From assembly GCA_018402235.1 (NCBI GenBank), contig JAGYJJ010000004.1, positions 1,137,256-1,201,255 of the forward strand: DNA of 64,000 nucleotides. Direction: 5' to 3'. The notes beneath the pieces are model-generated. The model saw nothing but the letters and a program-made list of their open reading frames with translations, was not told the DNA's origin and did no database searches. Below, piece by piece: positions 27,279-36,847 of the stretch; position 1 is the stretch's first letter; the number at the start of each line of letters is the position of its first letter. The DNA comes from Candidatus Nanopelagicales bacterium. GTDB lineage: Bacteria; Actinomycetota; Actinomycetes; S36-B12. The translations under genes and the position numbers were made by a program.

Positions 27279-28160
27279 ATGACCCAGACGATCGAGCCGC
27301 GAGTGGTCCACCTGACCACCCGCACAGGGATATCGGTTCGCCGAACCCTGCCCACCCGGCAGTTGAGAACGATCGGTGCCTGGTGCTTCCTCGATCACTA
27401 CGGGCCCACCGAAGACGCTGGATCCATGAGCGTGGCGGCGCACCCACACGTGGGACTTCAAACGGTGAGTTGGCTGTTCTCCGGCCAACTCGAGCACCGC
27501 GATTCGGTGTCATCGATCCAGGTTGTGAACCCCGGGGAACTGAATCTCATGACGGCCGGGGTGGGGATCGCCCACTCGGAGTTGTCCGAGCAGTCAGCCG
27601 CGCCTTTGCACGGAGTGCAATTGTGGGTGGTGCTCCCGGAATCAGCACGCCACCAAGCACCCCACTTCGAGCACCATGAGGACTTGCCCGACTTCGAGCA
27701 CAACGGTGCTCGCGTGCGAGTGCTCGTCGGTCGTCTCCTCGGACATGAATCCCCAGCGGCCACCTACTCCCCACTCGTGGGGGCGCAGATAACCCTGGGC
27801 GATGATCCTGTGTCCATGCCACGCGAACAAGGTTTCGAGTACGGACTTCTACCCGTCGATAACGACGTAGTTGCCAATGGCACGCCGGGTCCGACTACGA
27901 ATCTCTTCAACATTGACGACGACTCCGAGATCATCACGATCAGCGGACCAGCAGCGTCGAGGGTGATGCTGCTCGGTGGAGAACAGTTCACCGAACCGAT
28001 GGTGATGTGGTGGAACTTCATCGGTCGAAACCACGATGAAGTCGAGCAGATGCGAAGCGAATGGGAAGCGGGCAATCAACGGTTCGCCGCGTTCGAGGAC
28101 CGCATCGGTGGGCGCATCCCTGCCCCCGAATTACCGAATGTGCCATTGAAATCCCGTTGA
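27279..28160 (+). CDS. Pirin family protein
   Basis: A 293-residue bicupin. The N-terminal pirin domain has the metal-binding pattern AHPHVGLQTVSWLFSG and the H...E elements around HSELSEQS; the C-terminal pirin domain includes FNIDDDSE and ends before GGRIPAP. Bacterial pirins act as quercetinase-like dioxygenases or as metabolic regulators. ATG 27279 follows a GTGAGG; an upstream in-frame ATG at 27258 is an alternative. Confidence 0.87.
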   Translation: MTQTIEPRVVHLTTRTGISVRRTLPTRQLRTIGAWCFLDHYGPTEDAGSMSVAAHPHVGLQTVSWLFSGQLEHRDSVSSIQVVNPGELNLMTAGVGIAHSELSEQSAAPLHGVQLWVVLPESARHQAPHFEHHEDLPDFEHNGARVRVLVGRLLGHESPAATYSPLVGAQITLGDDPVSMPREQGFEYGLLPVDNDVVANGTPGPTTNLFNIDDDSEIITISGPAASRVMLLGGEQFTEPMVMWWNFIGRNHDEVEQMRSEWEAGNQRFAAFEDRIGGRIPAPELPNVPLKSR

Positions 28161-28177
28161 CATGACAACGGATTTAG

Positions 28178-28249
28178 TGGGTCGCCGGGGGCTCGAACCC
28201 CGAACCTACGGATTAAAAGTCCGCAGCTCTACCATTGAGCTAGCGACCC
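28178..28249 (-). tRNA. tRNA-Lys (anticodon TTT)
   Basis: The minus strand folds as a cloverleaf: acceptor GGGTCGC/GCGACCC, D-arm AGCTCAATGGTAGAGC, anticodon arm GCGGACTTTTAATCCGT with TTT, and T-arm GGGTTCGAGCCCC. No CCA is encoded. It lies 94 bases downstream of the sulfatase on the same strand. Confidence 0.95.
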
Positions 28250-28343
28250 TCAGGATCGAATGAAGAGCCGTTGGCACCTCGCCCGATCCTCGGCCCGCAA
28301 GCCTATCTGGTGCAGTTGTCGACGATTTCCCCCGAACCTTCGC

Positions 28344-30314
28344 TTAGTTCGGTGTGAAGGGGAACTGCTGAGCAGAGCCATCAGCCCACGGCTCGGTGGC
28401 CGGCGTGAGTCGCTTGGCTGCGCGCTCTGCAGCGAGCAAATTAACCATCACCTGTTGGGTCCCTCGATGTTGAGCGTTTCCATAGAGGTTGGACATCTCG
28501 GCCGGATCGATGGTCACGTTATATAACTCGAACTCATCTGCGGGAGGGGCCACTTGCCCACCGGTCGGATTGAGAGCCTTGACTGTGGTTTGGGCCACTT
28601 TGTTACCGGGTTGGTTGACGAGTCCGACCACGAATGTCTGCACGTCCTGCACATTCGGTTGCGACCAAAACTGAGGGTTATCCCAATAGCGCGAGTACTT
28701 CCAGCGCTCTTTGGTTCCGCCAGGTCCGGTGGGCAGGTAGGCGACTACGGTTTCCACACAGTTCGGCTGATCCACCGGTTGATAGGGCAGACCGACCACT
28801 GATACGGCGTTGGCCCCCTTGAACGGTTGATCGTCCGTCATGAAGTAGACGGGGCGTTCCTCGTATCTGGCGCCGTCCTCTTCACCGAGGAGAAGACCCG
28901 AGAGATCCTGACCCACCAGACGACGCACCTGGGTGTGGCTCTTGCGCAACTGCGTCGCGAGCACCTTCTCATCTAGCCCTGCGAGACCAAGCATCGTGGG
29001 AAGCAGATCAGCATGGCTGGTGAGCACGTCGCTGGTCTGGTGCTGCCGGAACAGTGCCGGGTTGTGGAAGATGAAGGGCACCTTCAGCATCTCGTCGTAG
29101 GCGTTATGCCACTTCTGGAACATGCCACCGTGTGCACCGAGCATCTCTCCGTGATCGGAGAGATAAATGATGATGGTGTCGCGGTACTGCTCGCGCTCGT
29201 CGGTGAGGGCATCAATGACGCGCCCGATCTGCTCGTCGACGTTCTTTTGCAGCTGGTAGTAGAACCGGTGGTAGTCCGTTGCGTTGTTGAGCGGCTGGAA
29301 GCCCTTCGGGTACTGCGAGACGAAACTTCCCTGGGCCACAGGCTTGGTGCTGAGGTCTTCGTTTGAGGACCGCGTGTACTCAGGCCCGAACAGATTCTGC
29401 GGCACGTTTGATCCGATGAGTTGCTGTGCAAGGTAAAAGGCACCCTGCGCTCCGGCCAGATCGTCGGCGAGGGTGAGACTTCCCCACAGCGTTATGTCGT
29501 GCGGATTCACAAACGACGTCACCAGTAGCCACGGCTTGTCCGCTCCGCGCAGCCGCTGCAACTGCTCAACGCCCAGGTCTGCGTAGACCTCGTCGCGTCC
29601 GCGACCACCGGGGCCCGATGAGCCGGAGTTCAGCGGGTTGCTGCCATGCGGCTCCGGTCCGATGAAGCCGGTGAATCCGTACTGTTCGAGCCGCTCGGAC
29701 TCAAGATAGATGTCCTCGAGGTAGCGATCTCGTCCACCGAGATCGTTATAGGAGGGAACCGGGTTATAGGTGGTGGGCTGGTAGAGGTCGGCATCGGAGA
29801 TATGCCACTTGCCCTTCCAGTAGGTGTCGTAGCCGGCAGCGCGGAACCAGTTACCGAGGGTGGGAACTGACGAGGGGTCAAGCCAGTACAGGTCCTGCTC
29901 GATAGCGGTCTTCGCAGCACCTGAGGTCTGCGAGATGCCATGCAATGAGGGGTACTGCCCCGTATAGATGGATGCCCGGCTCGGCTGGCAAGCCACGGAC
30001 ATCACGTGGTGCTCGGTGAACTCGAAGCCGTTCTTGCGCATCAGGTTTTGTGTAGGCAGGTTCGCTAGCCGCCACGCCCTGAGTTCGGGACTCTCATAGA
30101 ACGGTGCCGCCCGCTGCTCGTCCATCATCACGATCAAGAAGTTGGGCCGACGACGAAGCCGCCCGCGGGGGCGGAACGGAGCCATGGGCGCGGCCGCCTG
30201 GGCCGTTCCGGATGAAGCAACGCTCATGCCGGCCGCAACACCAGCTACTCCCGCGGCTTGGAGAAGTCGCCTACGACTCAGGCCGTTCTCTGGGCTGGGC
30301 GTCTCTGACATAGC
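28344..30314 (-). CDS. Tat-exported type I sulfatase
   Basis: A 656-residue sulfatase. An N-terminal twin-arginine signal (SRRRLLQAAGVAGVAAG) is followed by the sulfatase fold from residue 55 (PNFLIVMMDEQRA, metal Asp). The active-site CQPSRASIYTGQ has the Cys that is converted to formylglycine (C-x-P-S-R), and LSDHGEMLGAHG supplies further metal ligands. It removes sulfate esters from a polymer or small molecule outside the cell. It starts 4 bases after the pepsin-like gene ends, so they are one operon. The formylglycine-generating enzyme is not in this window. Confidence 0.92.
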   Translation of the reverse strand, partial: AMSETPSPENGLSRRRLLQAAGVAGVAAGMSVASSGTAQAAAPMAPFRPRGRLRRRPNFLIVMMDEQRAAPFYESPELRAWRLANLPTQNLMRKNGFEFTEHHVMSVACQPSRASIYTGQYPSLHGISQTSGAAKTAIEQDLYWLDPSSVPTLGNWFRAAGYDTYWKGKWHISDADLYQPTTYNPVPSYNDLGGRDRYLEDIYLESERLEQYGFTGFIGPEPHGSNPLNSGSSGPGGRGRDEVYADLGVEQLQRLRGADKPWLLVTSFVNPHDITLWGSLTLADDLAGAQGAFYLAQQLIGSNVPQNLFGPEYTRSSNEDLSTKPVAQGSFVSQYPKGFQPLNNATDYHRFYYQLQKNVDEQIGRVIDALTDEREQYRDTIIIYLSDHGEMLGAHGGMFQKWHNAYDEMLKVPFIFHNPALFRQHQTSDVLTSHADLLPTMLGLAGLDEKVLATQLRKSHTQVRRLVGQDLSGLLLGEEDGARYEERPVYFMTDDQPFKGANAVSVVGLPYQPVDQPNCVETVVAYLPTGPGGTKERWKYSRYWDNPQFWSQPNVQDVQTFVVGLVNQPGNKVAQTTVKALNPTGGQVAPPADEFELYNVTIDPAEMSNLYGNAQHRGTQQVMVNLLAAERAAKRLTPATEPWADGSAQQFPFTPN

Positions 30315-30318
30315 TTGC

Positions 30319-31374
30319 CTACTTCCGTTTGCGTGGTGGTTTGCTGAGGTAGATGTCACCGGTAGCTACGTTGTAGGTGACGGTGTATTCGAAGTAGAAA
30401 GAATTGCCCGTGTTGATCGTGGCCTTGCCTCGTGGAGTCACGCGAGCGAGATTTTTCGATGCTTGGTTGCCGGCAGTAAAGGTATCCCCGATGAACGCAC
30501 TGCTGCCTGCTGCCAAGCCCACACGGGTTCCCAACCGGAGTTGCTTGCCAGTTGCCTTCGGCAGGGTGGAAAAGGCTCGACCCTTGATGCGCATGACTGT
30601 GAAGCCGGAGTCGAACCAGGTCGGCACGCAGTACTCACGCGCCGTGCCGAACGTCCAGCAACCGTTAGCGGCGTGGTCGTCCCAGAGTCGCGCTCCGTTG
30701 ACGTTCACGCCAATGTAAGGAAGTCGAAAGTGCATGTCGGCGTTGCCGGGTGGCGCCGCACCCAAGATCAACGCACCCACGCGCCCACTGGTATCAGCCT
30801 GATTCCGCGTGAAGTGCGCGCTCCATCGCAGACCCATTTCGCCTGGCAGGGCAACCAGCGGATTCGTCAGATCGCCACTGCCCACTCCAATTCCCAGGAT
30901 TCCGGAGACTCCGCGTGCCTTCCATCCGTTGATGTAGGGATTGCTCGTGTTGATCAGTTGGAGCGGAACATCGAGAGTGGTGGCTACACCACCAATGGTC
31001 ATCGGCGCGGATCCCAGCAGCCCAGGAACATTCTGTCCCCCAGTTGGCGATGTGACCTTCTTGGCCGTCATCGTCATTCCGGGCCGAACCCCGCTCCACA
31101 ACCGAAGGCCCACCGAACCTGTGTCCAGCATCACCGAGATCGGCGCTGAGGATCCGACCCGCATCTCGATGATGCCGCTTTGGCCAGATGTACCCGGTGT
31201 AGCAATGGTGCGGATCGGCACCGCAACGGTGACGGGAGTCTTGGCGGCCTCTGTGGGTGGTTGCGGGTTTACATCCGTTACGAAGGTCTCGGCCGAAGCC
31301 GGAGCGAATGCCAAGAAACTAGCGATGAATATCCCAACCGCGCCGCCGGCGACCCCGCGCTTCATCAATCGCAT
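30319..31374 (-). CDS. Secreted pepsin-like aspartic protease homologue
   Basis: A 351-residue secreted protein with an Ala-rich signal peptide (GAVGIFIASFLAFAPASA). Two aspartic-protease-like motifs are visible: SVMLDTGSVGLRLW near residue 83 and PTWFDSGFTVMRI in the second lobe, spaced as in pepsin-fold (A1) or DUF3443-like enzymes. Pepsin-like proteins are uncommon in bacteria. The protein is in one operon with the sulfatase and may act with it on extracellular glycoprotein. The start could be ATG 31374 or ATG 31365. Catalytic activity is inferred. Confidence 0.72.
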   Translation of the reverse strand: MRLMKRGVAGGAVGIFIASFLAFAPASAETFVTDVNPQPPTEAAKTPVTVAVPIRTIATPGTSGQSGIIEMRVGSSAPISVMLDTGSVGLRLWSGVRPGMTMTAKKVTSPTGGQNVPGLLGSAPMTIGGVATTLDVPLQLINTSNPYINGWKARGVSGILGIGVGSGDLTNPLVALPGEMGLRWSAHFTRNQADTSGRVGALILGAAPPGNADMHFRLPYIGVNVNGARLWDDHAANGCWTFGTAREYCVPTWFDSGFTVMRIKGRAFSTLPKATGKQLRLGTRVGLAAGSSAFIGDTFTAGNQASKNLARVTPRGKATINTGNSFYFEYTVTYNVATGDIYLSKPPRKRK

Positions 31375-31548
31375 GACGGTGACACCTGCTTCCGACCCCA
31401 TCGCGCGCGTCCACGGTGGTCGAACGCTGCCCCGCCCATGGCCCTCATTGGTTCAGGCCGACGAAACAAGAGTTACCTTTATGTTAGTACGAGAGATAGG
31501 AATTGAACATCCTTTTCACACTTGTGACTCCGCGGTTGAGCACGCCCC

Positions 31549-33096
31549 TCACCCGTGCCCTGTGGGAAGTCGCCCGTTGAGTCGGGCACGCAACTCAGTG
31601 CTGTACTTATTGAGACCCAAGACATCGACGGTTTTGCCCCGTTGTTCGTACTTATAAACGATCGCATCCAGCGCAGCAATGGTCGATGCGTCCCACAGGT
31701 GTGCACCCGATAGATCCACCACTACCCAGTGCGGGTCCTCGGCGTACTGGAATTGGTAAACGAGATCATTACTCGAGGCGAAGAAGAGTTCGCCGTGAAC
31801 CTCGTACGTGACGTGCTCACCGTCGTCTGCCAATTCGCGCGTCATGGTGACGAGGTGAGCAACCCGTCGAGCGAATAGAACGGTTGCGGTCACAACGCCG
31901 GTGATCACGCCGATAGCCAAGTTGTGGGTGAGTACAGTCGCAACAACGGTGGTTGCCATGACGATCGTTTCACTCTTGGGCATGTGGGGCAGGCTCTTGA
32001 GACTGTGCCAGTCGAATGTTGAGTAGGCCACGATGATCATGACGGCCACGAGAGCCGCCATAGGAATGATCGCAACGATGTCGCCCAGCGCAACCACCAA
32101 GGTGATGAGGAATACACCAGCGAGAAATGTGGAGAGTCGAGTTCGGGCGCCACTGGCTTTCACGTTGATCATCGTTTGACCGATCATCGCGCAACCACCC
32201 ATGCCGCCGAAGAATCCGGTGACGATGTTCGCAACGCCTTGTCCCCACGATTCCCGTGTCTTGTTAGAGCGGGTGTCGGTTATGTCGTCCACCAACTTTG
32301 CCGTCATTAAGGACTCCATGAGCCCTACAAGCGCCATCGCAATGGCGAAGGGGGCGATAATCCGCAGGGTTTCGAACGTGAAGGGGACCGCGGGTATTCC
32401 CAACACGGGTAAACCTCCCGGCAATTCACCTTGATCTCCCACGGTGGGGACATTCCAGCCGAGCGAGACTGCTGCAATGGTGAGGAGCACCACCGCGACA
32501 AGTGGCGCCGGGACGGCAGTGGTGAACCGTGGAAGCACCAACATGATCGCGATACCGACGATCACCATCGGGTAGACGATCCAGGGCACGTCGATCAAGT
32601 ACGGAAGCTGTGCAAGGAAGATCAAAATTGCGAGCGCATTGACGAAACCAACCATCACGCTTCTGGGAACAAAGCGCATCAACCGAGCAACACCGACGAG
32701 GGCAAGCAATACCTGTGTAACGCCAGCGAGGATCACTGCAGCAACTAAGTACTCAATGCCGTAGTCACGACTCAAAGGCGCCACGATCAAGGCGATGGCA
32801 CCTGTCGCTGCAGAGATCATGGCCGGTCGCCCACCCGTGAAGGCGATGGTGACCGCCATCGTGAAGGAAGCAAACAACCCCACCCGCGGATCAACTCCGG
32901 CAAGGATCGAGAAGGAAATCGCCTCGGGAATCAACGCGATGGCAACCACAAGGCCGGCAAGAGCTTCTGTTTTGAATACCCGCGGCGAGAGCCACACAGG
33001 ACGAGTTATGGACGGCACGGCAAAAGACAAGAACAAACTCCGGTCAGTATCGGAATGGGGGCTACCAGCGAAGAGGGAAATAGCCCGTGATTGCAC
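31549..33096 (-). CDS. SulP-family (SLC26) anion transporter with STAS domain
   Basis: Up to 515 residues: ten to twelve membrane helices with the family motif ALIPEAISFSILAGVDPRVGLF (in part), the central GMGGCAMIGQTMINV, and a C-terminal STAS domain (about residues 430-510, with VVVDLSGAHLWDASTIAALD). It carries sulfate, bicarbonate or dicarboxylates. The start is unclear: GTG 33096 opens the longest frame without a ribosome-binding site, and GTG 33018 would give a more typical N-terminus. Confidence 0.88.
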   Translation of the reverse strand: MQSRAISLFAGSPHSDTDRSLFLSFAVPSITRPVWLSPRVFKTEALAGLVVAIALIPEAISFSILAGVDPRVGLFASFTMAVTIAFTGGRPAMISAATGAIALIVAPLSRDYGIEYLVAAVILAGVTQVLLALVGVARLMRFVPRSVMVGFVNALAILIFLAQLPYLIDVPWIVYPMVIVGIAIMLVLPRFTTAVPAPLVAVVLLTIAAVSLGWNVPTVGDQGELPGGLPVLGIPAVPFTFETLRIIAPFAIAMALVGLMESLMTAKLVDDITDTRSNKTRESWGQGVANIVTGFFGGMGGCAMIGQTMINVKASGARTRLSTFLAGVFLITLVVALGDIVAIIPMAALVAVMIIVAYSTFDWHSLKSLPHMPKSETIVMATTVVATVLTHNLAIGVITGVVTATVLFARRVAHLVTMTRELADDGEHVTYEVHGELFFASSNDLVYQFQYAEDPHWVVVDLSGAHLWDASTIAALDAIVYKYEQRGKTVDVLGLNKYSTELRARLNGRLPTGHG

Positions 33097-33167
33097 CGAA
33101 GCGTATCAAGACGCAACTAGGTAACTATTTCCCTGTGATTCCCAACGGTGCTCTGCTTGCACAAAGA

Positions 33168-33200
33168 CAGTGGAGGGAGCGCTTTGCGCTCCCTCCACTG
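33168..33200 (-). terminator. Intrinsic terminator of the subtilisin gene
   Basis: A perfect 15-bp stem (33168-33182 with 33186-33200) and a 3-base TTT loop, 20 bases beyond the stop of the leftward protease gene. It may work in both directions. Confidence 0.85.
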
Positions 33201-33219
33201 CACTGTGGTGCGTTACTAA

Positions 33220-36096
33220 CTAGCCAACTTTGCCCACGGCAATGCGGTAGGGATCTGAGGTGGAATGACCACCCGTTCCTACGCTCACCTTGATGGTGAT
33301 TCGATCACCGGCGCGAAGAGTGACAGTGCGCACTCGATCGGAGGTACCCGAGTTGGTGGTGCTGGTGCTGCCACTGGGGTGGTAGAAGGCCAGACCATAG
33401 TTCCTCGGCAACTCTGACAAGCGGACTTCGTACTGTCCATCAGCATCGGCAGTGAAAGACCACCACTGCTCATCGCCTGCTGAGCGCATCACCGATTGCA
33501 CCGTTCCGGACGAGGGCAGCGCTGCTGCACCCGACTGGCTATCCCCGGGTGTGGGGAAACCAGGTGCCGGAGTGGGCTCCGGTTCCGGTTCCGGTGTCGG
33601 TTCCGGTGTAGGTGTCGGTTCCGGTGTAGGTGTCGGCTCCGGCGTTGGTGTCGGCTCCGGTGTTGGTGTCGGCTCCGGTGTTGGTGTGGGCTCCGGTGTT
33701 GGTGTCGGCTCCGGCGTAGGTGCCGGTGCTGGTGCCGATGCCGGCGCGGTGACGGTCAGCGAATAGGGCTTCGCATCACTGAATGCGCCGTTTCGCACCT
33801 CGACTAGTACATCGAGCTTCTGGCCCTTGGCGAGGGTCCGAGTGACCACGCGATCGGTGAGCCGACTGCTGCTTGAGCTCGTACTTCCACTAGGTGAGTA
33901 AGCCGCCAGCCGGTAAGGGCTCGGCAGATCGTGCAAACGCACTGTGTAGGTACCCGCCACGGTGGCGGTGTGCGTCCACCACTGCTTGTCGGTGGCTGAG
34001 CGCATCGTCGAACTCACCGACAGTGAGTCCGGCAACACACCTGCAGTGGACCGGCTATCCCCGGGCACTCCTGGTGCTGGCGCTGGGTTGGGCTCGCCAG
34101 GTTCGGGAGTGGGCTCCGGCGTGGGAGTCGGTTCCGGCGTTGGAGTCGGTTCCGGAGTTGGCGTGGGCACCGCACCGTCGGCAAAGATCTGCAAACGGTA
34201 GGGCTGTGTTTCATTGGATGTGCCGTACTCGTCCACGTAGACCTTGGCGTAGTACGTGCCCGGCTCCCAGTACTGCCAGCGCGGGCCCATCTGCTTGTCC
34301 TTCGACCCGGTGTTGGCAAGACTCGTCCAGATCGACTCCAGGCTTCCCCCTCGCAGCTTGCTGATCTGCACGCCGTACTCGCTGGGCAGATTCGACAGCA
34401 GAACATCCGGGTTATTCACGCGGGTGTCCAGGGTGAACGTCCACCAGTCAACGTCGGTAGCCACATCGAGGGTGTCCTCAACCACAAGGGACTCCGGCAT
34501 TGGCGTGGCCGTTTCCATCGTGTCGCCACCAAGATCCACCCGCTTGGCTGTGCGGAAGGTGATGGGCGCAGTTGGCTCCGAGCCGCGAATAACGCCAACA
34601 CCTGTTGCCATGACGGTGTATTCGGTATCGGCTTCCAGCCCCTTGATCTCGCATGAATTTCCAGGAGCAGCAACCAGACAGGCTGGCGTTCCGTCTGCAA
34701 ATGTCACGCGGGTGCTGGTCGTGACCGGACCATCCGTGGGCAACTCCCACGAGAGGTTGGCACGGCTCCACCAACTGGAGGCAGCCTGGAGGTTGCGAGG
34801 TGACAACGGTGCGGCTTCATCGCTAGACACCGATCGAAGCGCGGCAATCGGATCGACCATTCCAGTACCGAAACTGGTGTCCCATCCGGGAGCACCCAAG
34901 TCCTGAGTGGTCGACGTGAGGATGTTCGCGATCGAGACGCTCTGATTGGTTTGTTGCGCGTAGGACTCGATGAGTGCAGCTACGCCGGCCACGTGCGGAG
35001 TAGCCATCGATGTTCCGTTCAATGCGCGGTACCGGTTACCCGGCAGGGTCGAAACGATGTTCGCCCCTGGTGCGGCAATGTCCACAGTGGAGTTCTGCGA
35101 ACTGAACACCGCACGTTGATCAGAGATGTTCGTGGCACCCACCGCAACCACACCGTCGTATGCAGCTGGGTAGGAGATCGGTGCGTTCGCGCCGTTGTTG
35201 CCGTTGGCCACAATCACGGTGGTGCCGCGGCCAACTGCGTAGTCCACCGCCTTCTCTAGTGCTGAAGATGGCGAGGGCCCACCGAGCGACAGGTTCGCAA
35301 TGTGGGCACCGTTGTCGGCTGCCCAGATGAGTCCGGTAGCCACATCGCTGGCGTATCCCGAACCTTGGTCGTTCAGAACTCGCACCGGCATGATGCGAGC
35401 ATCAGGCGCCACACCGGCGATGCCGATGTTGTTGTCGGCCGTAGCTGCGATGGTTCCCGCCACGTGCGTTCCGTGACCGTGGCCATCCCAGCGGTCGTCC
35501 CCGTTATCGATCACATCGATGCCGGGAACGAAGGCGCCCTGCAGATCCTCATGCGGGGCAACACCGGTGTCGATGACGGCAACTGTCGCGCCTTGGCCGC
35601 GGGTGAGGTTCCACGCGGCTTCGGCTTGCACGCGGTCCAGTCCCCAGAGTTCACCGCGTCGAGGGTCATTGAGTGCAAGCGGCTCCACCGCCTCGTTCAC
35701 TTCCGCGTCCACGAGTAGGGAAACCGGCACGTCCACCTCGAGGCTCAGCAGGTTGGGGCTGAGTTGCCGACGCTTGATCTCACGAACAGCGTCCGCTCGG
35801 CTCGACCTGTCGGTTGTCTCCACCACCGGCTTTCCGTCCACTTCATAGACGGCAACGAGTGTGGGCTTGTCCTTGGATTTCACCCCCTCGAGGATCTCGG
35901 TAACGGGAGCATCCGCAGATTCCTCGGGGGCATCCCACTGTGCGGGGACGCCCGTGTTCACCTGCGGGGTGCTGCTGGCGTTGGTTGTCGCGTTTGCCGC
36001 TGAGGCCGCAGGAACACCTATCGCAGCGGCAATAACTGCCGTCGTTAGTGACGTTCCAGCGAACCGCAGCCAGCGTCGCGGGTCATGTGTATTCAT
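33220..36096 (-). CDS. Secreted multidomain S8 serine protease (subtilisin)
   Basis: A 958-residue exported protease. Signal peptide (residues 1-33), propeptide region (35-150), S8 domain with triad Asp in VAVIDTGV, His in GHGTHVAGT and Ser in NGTSMATPHVAG, then a fibronectin-III-like domain (about 440-520). Three PPC-like beta domains, each with a QWW or DWW core, are separated by TPEP linkers. The TPEP linkers are encoded by an 18-base near-perfect tandem repeat. Export and adhesion or substrate-binding roles for the C-terminal domains are inferred. A perfect palindrome upstream suggests control by the adjacent TetR protein. Confidence 0.92.
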   Translation of the reverse strand: MNTHDPRRWLRFAGTSLTTAVIAAAIGVPAASAANATTNASSTPQVNTGVPAQWDAPEESADAPVTEILEGVKSKDKPTLVAVYEVDGKPVVETTDRSSRADAVREIKRRQLSPNLLSLEVDVPVSLLVDAEVNEAVEPLALNDPRRGELWGLDRVQAEAAWNLTRGQGATVAVIDTGVAPHEDLQGAFVPGIDVIDNGDDRWDGHGHGTHVAGTIAATADNNIGIAGVAPDARIMPVRVLNDQGSGYASDVATGLIWAADNGAHIANLSLGGPSPSSALEKAVDYAVGRGTTVIVANGNNGANAPISYPAAYDGVVAVGATNISDQRAVFSSQNSTVDIAAPGANIVSTLPGNRYRALNGTSMATPHVAGVAALIESYAQQTNQSVSIANILTSTTQDLGAPGWDTSFGTGMVDPIAALRSVSSDEAAPLSPRNLQAASSWWSRANLSWELPTDGPVTTSTRVTFADGTPACLVAAPGNSCEIKGLEADTEYTVMATGVGVIRGSEPTAPITFRTAKRVDLGGDTMETATPMPESLVVEDTLDVATDVDWWTFTLDTRVNNPDVLLSNLPSEYGVQISKLRGGSLESIWTSLANTGSKDKQMGPRWQYWEPGTYYAKVYVDEYGTSNETQPYRLQIFADGAVPTPTPEPTPTPEPTPTPEPTPEPGEPNPAPAPGVPGDSRSTAGVLPDSLSVSSTMRSATDKQWWTHTATVAGTYTVRLHDLPSPYRLAAYSPSGSTSSSSSRLTDRVVTRTLAKGQKLDVLVEVRNGAFSDAKPYSLTVTAPASAPAPAPTPEPTPTPEPTPTPEPTPTPEPTPTPEPTPTPEPTPTPEPTPEPEPEPTPAPGFPTPGDSQSGAAALPSSGTVQSVMRSAGDEQWWSFTADADGQYEVRLSELPRNYGLAFYHPSGSTSTTNSGTSDRVRTVTLRAGDRITIKVSVGTGGHSTSDPYRIAVGKVG
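33573..33735. repeat. Tandem repeat encoding Thr-Pro-Glu-Pro linker
   Basis: About nine 18-base units of the type GGTGTCGGTTCCGGTGTA, read on the minus strand as (TPTPEP)n, inside the subtilisin gene. A shorter array of the same unit lies near 34108-34167. Such arrays vary in length between strains. Confidence 0.8.
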
Positions 36097-36124
36097 ACCA
36101 ACCAGAGTACGCTCATTTTTTCCA

Positions 36125-36148
36125 AAATGACAGTCATTACTGTCATTT
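36125..36148. promoter_or_regulatory. Putative TetR operator upstream of the subtilisin gene
   Basis: AAATGACAGT-CATT-ACTGTCATTT is a perfect 10-bp inverted repeat with a 4-base spacer. It lies between the TetR gene (ending at 36184) and the protease start (36096), about 29 bases before the ATG, where it would overlap the promoter. Size and symmetry fit a TetR-family dimer site. Confidence 0.6.
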
Positions 36149-36183
36149 AAGGTTCGGGGTGTGTAAGAACTGTGTTAAGGCGA

Positions 36184-36818
36184 TTAGTCGTTGATGTGCG
36201 ACGACGTGGCCATGAGCGGCCAGTACACGTTGAACAAGCGCTTGACCCGGGTTTCCCGCGTCCCAAACTGAATTGCCCGAGCGCCGCCATGGTGAAGATT
36301 CCTAGGTCTGCTGCTGCCATTGCCGACGCCGTCACTTCCTTGCGAAACACACCTTCGCGCTGGCCTTCTGCCAGGTAAGCCCCCATGGCCTTCTCCCGAG
36401 GCGTGAGCACATGCCTTCTGAGCGCCTTCAGTAACTCGGGCTGGGTTTCCCGATAGGACAAAGCGGTGGCGGTGATAAACGCCACAAGTTCGAGATGCTC
36501 GGCCCCCGTGCGTAGTCCCCTTCGCAGGCGATCAGCGAACGACTCTCCCGGTTCAGCAGTGTCCAGCCACCCCTTGTATGTGGGCAGGCTTTGAATTCCC
36601 GCTAGCGCCAGTGCAAGTTTCGTCTCGTAATGCCGGAAGGCCGTACGCGGCGAAACACCCACCCGTTCGGCAACCGCTTCCGGGGAGAAGTTCCCGTAAC
36701 CCGCTTCAGCTAATTCATGCGCTGCGCCACCGGCGAGGGCAGCATGCATCGCCTCGTATTGCTTGCCGCCGCGCCGGATGCCTTCACCGGTGCGCAGATG
36801 AGACGCCACGAGCCTCAA
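36184..36818 (-). CDS. TetR-family transcriptional regulator; frameshifted near the end
   Basis: About 210 residues. The N-terminal TetR helix-turn-helix reads NFSPEAVAERVGVSPRTAFRHYETK; the ligand-binding C-terminal domain follows. The last 27 residues (QFGTRETRVKRLFNVYWPLM..., ending at TAA 36184) are in another frame, best explained by one G missing from a G run near 36283; the uncorrected frame ends in a low-complexity tail at 36147 instead. It lies directly upstream of the putative operator of the subtilisin gene. Confidence 0.82.
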
Positions 36819-36847
36819 CCTACGTCAAGCGATGGGCCTCTCGCGTT

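Noticed and set aside
30142-31149. Long rightward open frame opposite the pepsin-like and sulfatase genes
   Set aside because: Composition is shadow-like, it has no plausible start, and it crosses two real genes.
33573-33735. Regular 18-base repeats resembling a repeat array
   Set aside because: There are no unique spacers; the units are in frame inside the subtilisin gene and encode a Thr-Pro-Glu-Pro linker. Not CRISPR.
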